A stretch of 21,436 nt of DNA. Source: Pseudomonadota bacterium (lineage in GTDB: Bacteria > Pseudomonadota > Alphaproteobacteria > Rhizobiales > Hyphomicrobiaceae). Position 1 is the stretch's first letter, and every line of letters begins with the position of its first letter. This document shows, in pieces, positions 18,654-21,436 of this stretch. Made by a program: the position numbers and the translations under genes. A model generated the notes under the pieces. The model was given only the letters and a program-made list of their open reading frames with translations, made no database searches and was not told where the DNA came from. The stretch is taken from assembly GCA_023430315.1 (NCBI GenBank), contig JAEZAW010000324.1, forward strand, positions 1 through 21,436. The letters run 5' to 3'.

Positions 18654-18849
18654 GCGTGGCGTCCGGCGGCGCGAGTGAGATCGTTGCTTGATCCACCATG
18701 AGGGCGATTCTGCGCCCCTGCCAACGCGGCCAGTCCCGAGCAGCGTGGATTGCCTGTCGAGGGTTGCCAAAATGCGGCCCAGGCCGGGCTTTCCATGCGG
18801 CGCAAGCTCCTGAGCCATGCGGACACGGACAGTCCGGGGCGGGGAAAAC

Positions 18850-18879
18850 TTGCGAAAGCCCACAGGCGCCCCCTATAGC
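18850..18879 (+). promoter_or_regulatory. Candidate promoter of the leucyl aminopeptidase gene
   Basis: TTGCGA (18850-18855), an 18-base spacer, and TATAGC (18874-18879), about 40 bases before the ATG at 18921. The preceding C and the CTATAG context resemble alphaproteobacterial vegetative promoters (CTTG... CTATA). The gap back to recQ (18654-18849) holds no other gene. Confidence 0.45.
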
Positions 18880-18920
18880 AATCGTCCGGCCAAGTCTTCC
18901 CGTCCAGGAGTAATCCCTCG

Positions 18921-20456
18921 ATGTCCCAACGTCCCGAGATCCGCTTTGTCGCCCTCGATGCGTCGGCGAGCCCCGTCGTCGCCGCGCTGGTCGGGCAGGA
19001 TCTGCATATGCCGCCGGCGTTGAAGGCCATGGATCAAAAATCGGGAGGCGCCCTGATGCGCGCCGCCAAGGCCGCCGACTTCAAGGGACGCGCAAAGAGC
19101 AGCATCGAAGTCCTTTCGCCGGAGAAGCTCGAAGCGAGCCGCCTGCATCTCATTGGTACGGCGCAAAGCGATACCTCCGAAGAGCTCGACTGGATGCGGG
19201 CAGGCTCCGTCGCCTACGCGGCCATCCACGCGCGGAAGGCGCCGGCCGCGAGCCTCTTTGCCGAGGCCCCGGACAAGGGCGCGCCCTCTGCGGACGAGCT
19301 TGCCGCGCTGCTGGCCTATGGTGCGCTGCTCCGGAGCTACAACTTTCGCAAATACCGCACGCGGCCGGCGCGCGAGAACAACAACGGCGAAGCGGAGCCC
19401 GAGGAGAAGTCGAGCATCCTCTACATTCACTGCAAGAACCCACGCGATGCCGAGAAGGCGTTCGCCGACAAGCTCGCCGTTGCCGAAGGCGTGTTCGCCG
19501 CGCGTGATCTCATCAACGAACCGGCCAATGCGCTCGGCCCCGTCGAGTTCGCGGCGCGTGCCGAAGAGCTTTCCTCCCTTGGCGTCGAGGTCGAAGTTCT
19601 GGATCCGGAAGCGCTCGAAAAGCTCGGTATGGGGGCGCTGCTCGGCGTCGCGCAGGGCAGCACGCGGCCTGCGCGCGTCGTCGTCATGCAGTGGCATGGC
19701 GCCAAATCCAAGCGCGCGAAGCCCGTCTGCATCATCGGCAAGGGCGTCGTGTTCGACAGAGGTGGCCTTTCCATGAAGCCGGCGGCGGGCATGGAGGACA
19801 TGAAGGGCGACATGGGTGGCGCCGCGTGCGTCGTAGGGCTCATGCGGGCGCTGGCCGCGCGCAAGGCGGCGGCGAACGTCGTCGGCATCATCGGTCTCGT
19901 CGAGAACATGGTATCCGGCGCAGCGCAGCGCCCCGGCGATATCGTGACGTCCATGTCGGGTCAGACCATCGAGGTGCTCAATACGGACGCGGAAGGCCGG
20001 CTCGTGCTGGCCGATGTCATCTGGTACGCGCAGGAGCGCTTCAAGCCGCGTCTCATGGTCGATCTCGCGACGCTGACCGGCGCCATCATGGTCGCGCTCG
20101 GTAAGGAGCACGCAGGCCTCTTTTCCAACGACGACAAGCTCGCCGCCGATATCACCGATGCCGGCATCGCCACCGGCGAGAAGGTCTGGCGCATGCCGCT
20201 CGGCAAGGCCTACGACAAGCTCATCGACAGCAAGAATGCCGATATGAAGAACATCGGCGGGCGCTACGGCGGCGCGATCACGGCAGCGCAGTTCCTGCAG
20301 CGCTTCGTCAAGGATACGCCCTGGGCACATCTCGACATTGCCGGCACCGCGCTCGACTCGCCCAAGGACGAGCTGAACCAGAGCTGGTCGTCGGGTTGGG
20401 GCGTGCGCCTCCTCGACCGCATGATCGCGGAGAAGCACGAGAAGGCGGAGAAGTAA
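18921..20456 (+). CDS. pepA: Leucyl aminopeptidase (M17 family)
   Basis: A 511-residue cytoplasmic M17 aminopeptidase with a variable N-terminal domain and a C-terminal two-metal catalytic domain. GKGVVFDRGGLSMKPAAGME (273-292) and NTDAEGRLVLAD (354-365) hold the metal and catalytic set. Lys274, Asp279, Lys286, Asp297, Asp356 and Glu358 correspond one for one to E. coli PepA Lys270, Asp275, Lys282, Asp293, Asp352 and Glu354. Residue 280 is Arg (AGA at 19758-19760), where the family nearly always has Ser or Thr (FDSGG or FDTGG); this is odd. ATG 18921 follows a good AGGAG site. The enzyme removes N-terminal residues in peptide turnover; some relatives also bind DNA, which is not shown here. 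Confidence 0.94.
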   Translation: MSQRPEIRFVALDASASPVVAALVGQDLHMPPALKAMDQKSGGALMRAAKAADFKGRAKSSIEVLSPEKLEASRLHLIGTAQSDTSEELDWMRAGSVAYAAIHARKAPAASLFAEAPDKGAPSADELAALLAYGALLRSYNFRKYRTRPARENNNGEAEPEEKSSILYIHCKNPRDAEKAFADKLAVAEGVFAARDLINEPANALGPVEFAARAEELSSLGVEVEVLDPEALEKLGMGALLGVAQGSTRPARVVVMQWHGAKSKRAKPVCIIGKGVVFDRGGLSMKPAAGMEDMKGDMGGAACVVGLMRALAARKAAANVVGIIGLVENMVSGAAQRPGDIVTSMSGQTIEVLNTDAEGRLVLADVIWYAQERFKPRLMVDLATLTGAIMVALGKEHAGLFSNDDKLAADITDAGIATGEKVWRMPLGKAYDKLIDSKNADMKNIGGRYGGAITAAQFLQRFVKDTPWAHLDIAGTALDSPKDELNQSWSSGWGVRLLDRMIAEKHEKAEK

Positions 20457-20464
20457 GCTCGCTC

Positions 20465-20489
20465 CTTCATTGGATTTATTCCAGTGAAG
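20465..20489 (+). terminator. Hairpin after the leucyl aminopeptidase gene
   Basis: CTTCATTGG (20465-20473), loop ATTTATT, CCAGTGAAG (20481-20489): nine pairs including one T-G. It starts nine bases after the pepA stop. There is no T-tract, so termination may be weak or factor-dependent. Confidence 0.35.
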
Positions 20490-20561
20490 TAATGAGTGGC
20501 GACGCTGTCACACTGCCAGACGGAATAGTCGCGTTAGCGAGGCGACGGCTCTGCCTTATTG

Positions 20562-20591
20562 TTGACTGAAAAAGTACAATTTACGTACAAG
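20562..20591 (+). promoter_or_regulatory. Candidate promoter and operator of the TonB-dependent receptor gene
   Basis: TTGACT (20562-20567, five of six), an 18-base spacer, and TACAAG (20586-20591, four of six). The hexamer GTACAA occurs at 20574-20579 and 20585-20590, 11 bases apart, inside the spacer and over the -10, where a bound regulator would block the polymerase. Start of transcription would be near 20598, giving a leader of about 127 bases. I see no clear Fur, Irr or RirA consensus. Confidence 0.45.
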
Positions 20592-20610
20592 TGCTGTGTG
20601 TTCGTCGCTT

Positions 20611-20633
20611 GTCGCGCCAAGTTGTGGCGCGAC
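20611..20633 (+). promoter_or_regulatory. Strong hairpin in the receptor leader
   Basis: GTCGCGCCA (20611-20619), loop AGTTG, TGGCGCGAC (20625-20633): a perfect nine-pair GC-rich stem, about 90 bases before the receptor ATG. No T-tract follows, so it is not a simple terminator. Four GCCAGC hexamers follow between about 20648 and 20688, ahead of the coding start. Confidence 0.4.
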
Positions 20634-20724
20634 GCCGCCGAACACGAGCCAGCTCGCCAGCCGCATCACGCGCCAGCCCGCCAGCGATTTACATCATCTC
20701 CGTACTGGCTCTTGGGGGGCTGCT

Positions 20725-21436
20725 ATGCCGTTCTCGAACGATCGATCCGTCGCGTCCAGACGTCCTCGCGCTGTTCGATTGCCTGCCGCCATTTTGGTGA
20801 GCACCGCCGCGGCGGCCGTCGTGCTCTCGGCGGCACCGGCTCTCGCGCAGTCGACCAATCTGCCGCCCCTCAGCGTCGAAACGAAGAAGCAGCGCGCGCC
20901 CGCGAAGCAGGCAAAGCGCCCTGCGCAGAAGCAGACGCCTGCCGCACCCGCGCCTGAAGCAGCACCCGTCGAGGATGCTCCCGAGACCGCGGCCGCGCGC
21001 GATGCCGCGGCGAAGGCCGCTGCCTATGACGCGCCGGCGGGCATCAGTGTTGTCGGCGGCGGTGAGATCGATACGTTCGGCAGCATGCGCGTCGACAATG
21101 TGCTGCGCGCGCAGGCCGGTACGTTCTCGCGCGAGAGCGTCAATCAGCCCGGCATTTCCGTGAATATCCGCGGCTTCGAGGGCAATGGCCGCGTCAACAT
21201 GATGATCGACGGCGCGCGGCAGAATTTCCGCTTCCTCGGTCACGAGGCGAGCGGCTTCCTGTATGTCGATCCGCAACTACTCGCCGGCATCGATATCCAG
21301 CGCGGCGCCATTTCCACGGCGGGCGGCTCTGGTACGCTCGCAGGCTCGGCGAACTTCCGCACGATCGGCGTTGAGGACATCATTCTGCCGGGCAAGGACT
21401 CGGGCATTCTCAGCAGCGTGACCTGGGGCAGCAATG
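20725..21436 (+). CDS. TonB-dependent receptor, heme/hemoprotein type (partial, 3' end outside window)
   Basis: The frame is open from ATG 20725 to the window edge (237 codons). The first 42 residues are a signal peptide with a long basic n-region (FSNDRSVASRRPRAVRLP) and a core AAILVSTAAAAVVLSAAPALA cut before or after Gln42. A Lys/Ala/Pro-rich stretch follows (TKKQRAPAKQAKRPAQKQ, then APAPEAAP). The plug domain begins near residue 107 (ISVVGGGEIDTFGSMRVDNVLR), with PGISVNIRGFEGNGRVNMMI, DGARQNFRFLGHEASGFLYV and DIQRGAISTAGGSGTLAGSA. This is closest to the outer-membrane heme/hemoglobin/transferrin-type receptors. The start is set by the signal peptide and a G-rich site (GGGGGG at 20713-20718). 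The beta-barrel lies beyond the window. Confidence 0.85.
   Translation, partial: MPFSNDRSVASRRPRAVRLPAAILVSTAAAAVVLSAAPALAQSTNLPPLSVETKKQRAPAKQAKRPAQKQTPAAPAPEAAPVEDAPETAAARDAAAKAAAYDAPAGISVVGGGEIDTFGSMRVDNVLRAQAGTFSRESVNQPGISVNIRGFEGNGRVNMMIDGARQNFRFLGHEASGFLYVDPQLLAGIDIQRGAISTAGGSGTLAGSANFRTIGVEDIILPGKDSGILSSVTWGSN

Noticed and set aside
18826..18836. CGGAC-A-GTCCG palindrome before the aminopeptidase gene
   Set aside because: Only five pairs in very GC-rich sequence; expected by chance and not tied to a promoter element.
18654..18863. 70-codon upstream extension of RecQ
   Set aside because: It is Arg-rich with no family match and gives an overlong protein; ATG 18653 yields the usual length.
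18873..20438. Minus-strand open frame of 521 codons opposite the leucyl aminopeptidase gene
   Set aside because: Antisense shadow of a well-conserved M17 gene; its composition is the complement of codon bias and it has no family motif.
20591..20800. Possible 69-codon leader peptide before the receptor
   Set aside because: A GTG start with no ribosome site, Arg-rich composition and overlap with the receptor start; nothing suggests it is translated.
20559..20957. Alternative plus-strand frame from the receptor leader into its coding region
   Set aside because: It starts with TTG without a ribosome site and overlaps the signal peptide and plug of the receptor frame, which is clearly the coding one.

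Overview
The window looks like a chromosomal segment of a high-GC alphaproteobacterium, most likely order Hyphomicrobiales (Rhizobiales). The basis is the block trpS, universal stress protein, Nfu, tsaB, rimI, the two-domain malic enzyme, a ROK-type protein of a form I recall from this order, and a TonB-dependent receptor with a long Ala/Pro/Lys N-terminal extension. Species cannot be fixed from sequence alone. There are 18 complete or near-complete genes, a gene tail at the left edge and a truncated receptor gene at the right edge. No tRNA, rRNA, insertion sequence or CRISPR array was seen.

Layout. 1-78: C-terminal tail of a membrane protein, followed by a GC-rich hairpin element. 150-3257 (minus): NADP-type malic enzyme followed by an SDR oxidoreductase, probably one operon. 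3328-3714 (plus): small secreted cysteine-containing protein, divergent from the malic enzyme over a 28-bp dyad. 3722-5873 (minus): a chromate module, a rhodanese-ChrB fusion followed by chrA; chrA is broken by an apparent one-base frameshift near 4030. 6174-8991 (plus): MFS exporter and acyl-CoA synthetase in one operon, ended by a second copy of the hairpin element. 9079-9714 (minus): tandem NIPSNAP protein. 9821-11589 (minus): nitroreductase, tsaB and rimI, tightly packed. 11778-14171 (minus): trpS, universal stress protein and Nfu, with a clear terminator after nfu. 14404-15480 (plus): a ROK-family protein whose two halves are in swapped order. 15505-18653 (minus): DedA-type membrane protein, cupin and RecQ. 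18921-20456 (plus): leucyl aminopeptidase with an unusual Arg beside the metal site. 20725 to the end (plus): heme/siderophore-type TonB-dependent receptor, cut by the window edge, with a structured leader.

How it fits together. Most of the window is housekeeping: translation (trpS), the tRNA t6A modification (tsaB), ribosomal protein acetylation (rimI), Fe-S assembly (nfu), DNA repair (recQ), peptide turnover (pepA) and the malate-pyruvate node (maeB). Accessory functions lie between: chromate efflux, an MFS/acyl-CoA ligase pair and iron/heme uptake. I did not find a clearly new multi-gene system. The most unusual items are the circularly permuted ROK protein, the duplicated terminator-like element in which one 5' arm can pair with either of two 3' arms, the frameshifted chrA, and several unassigned operator-like repeats.
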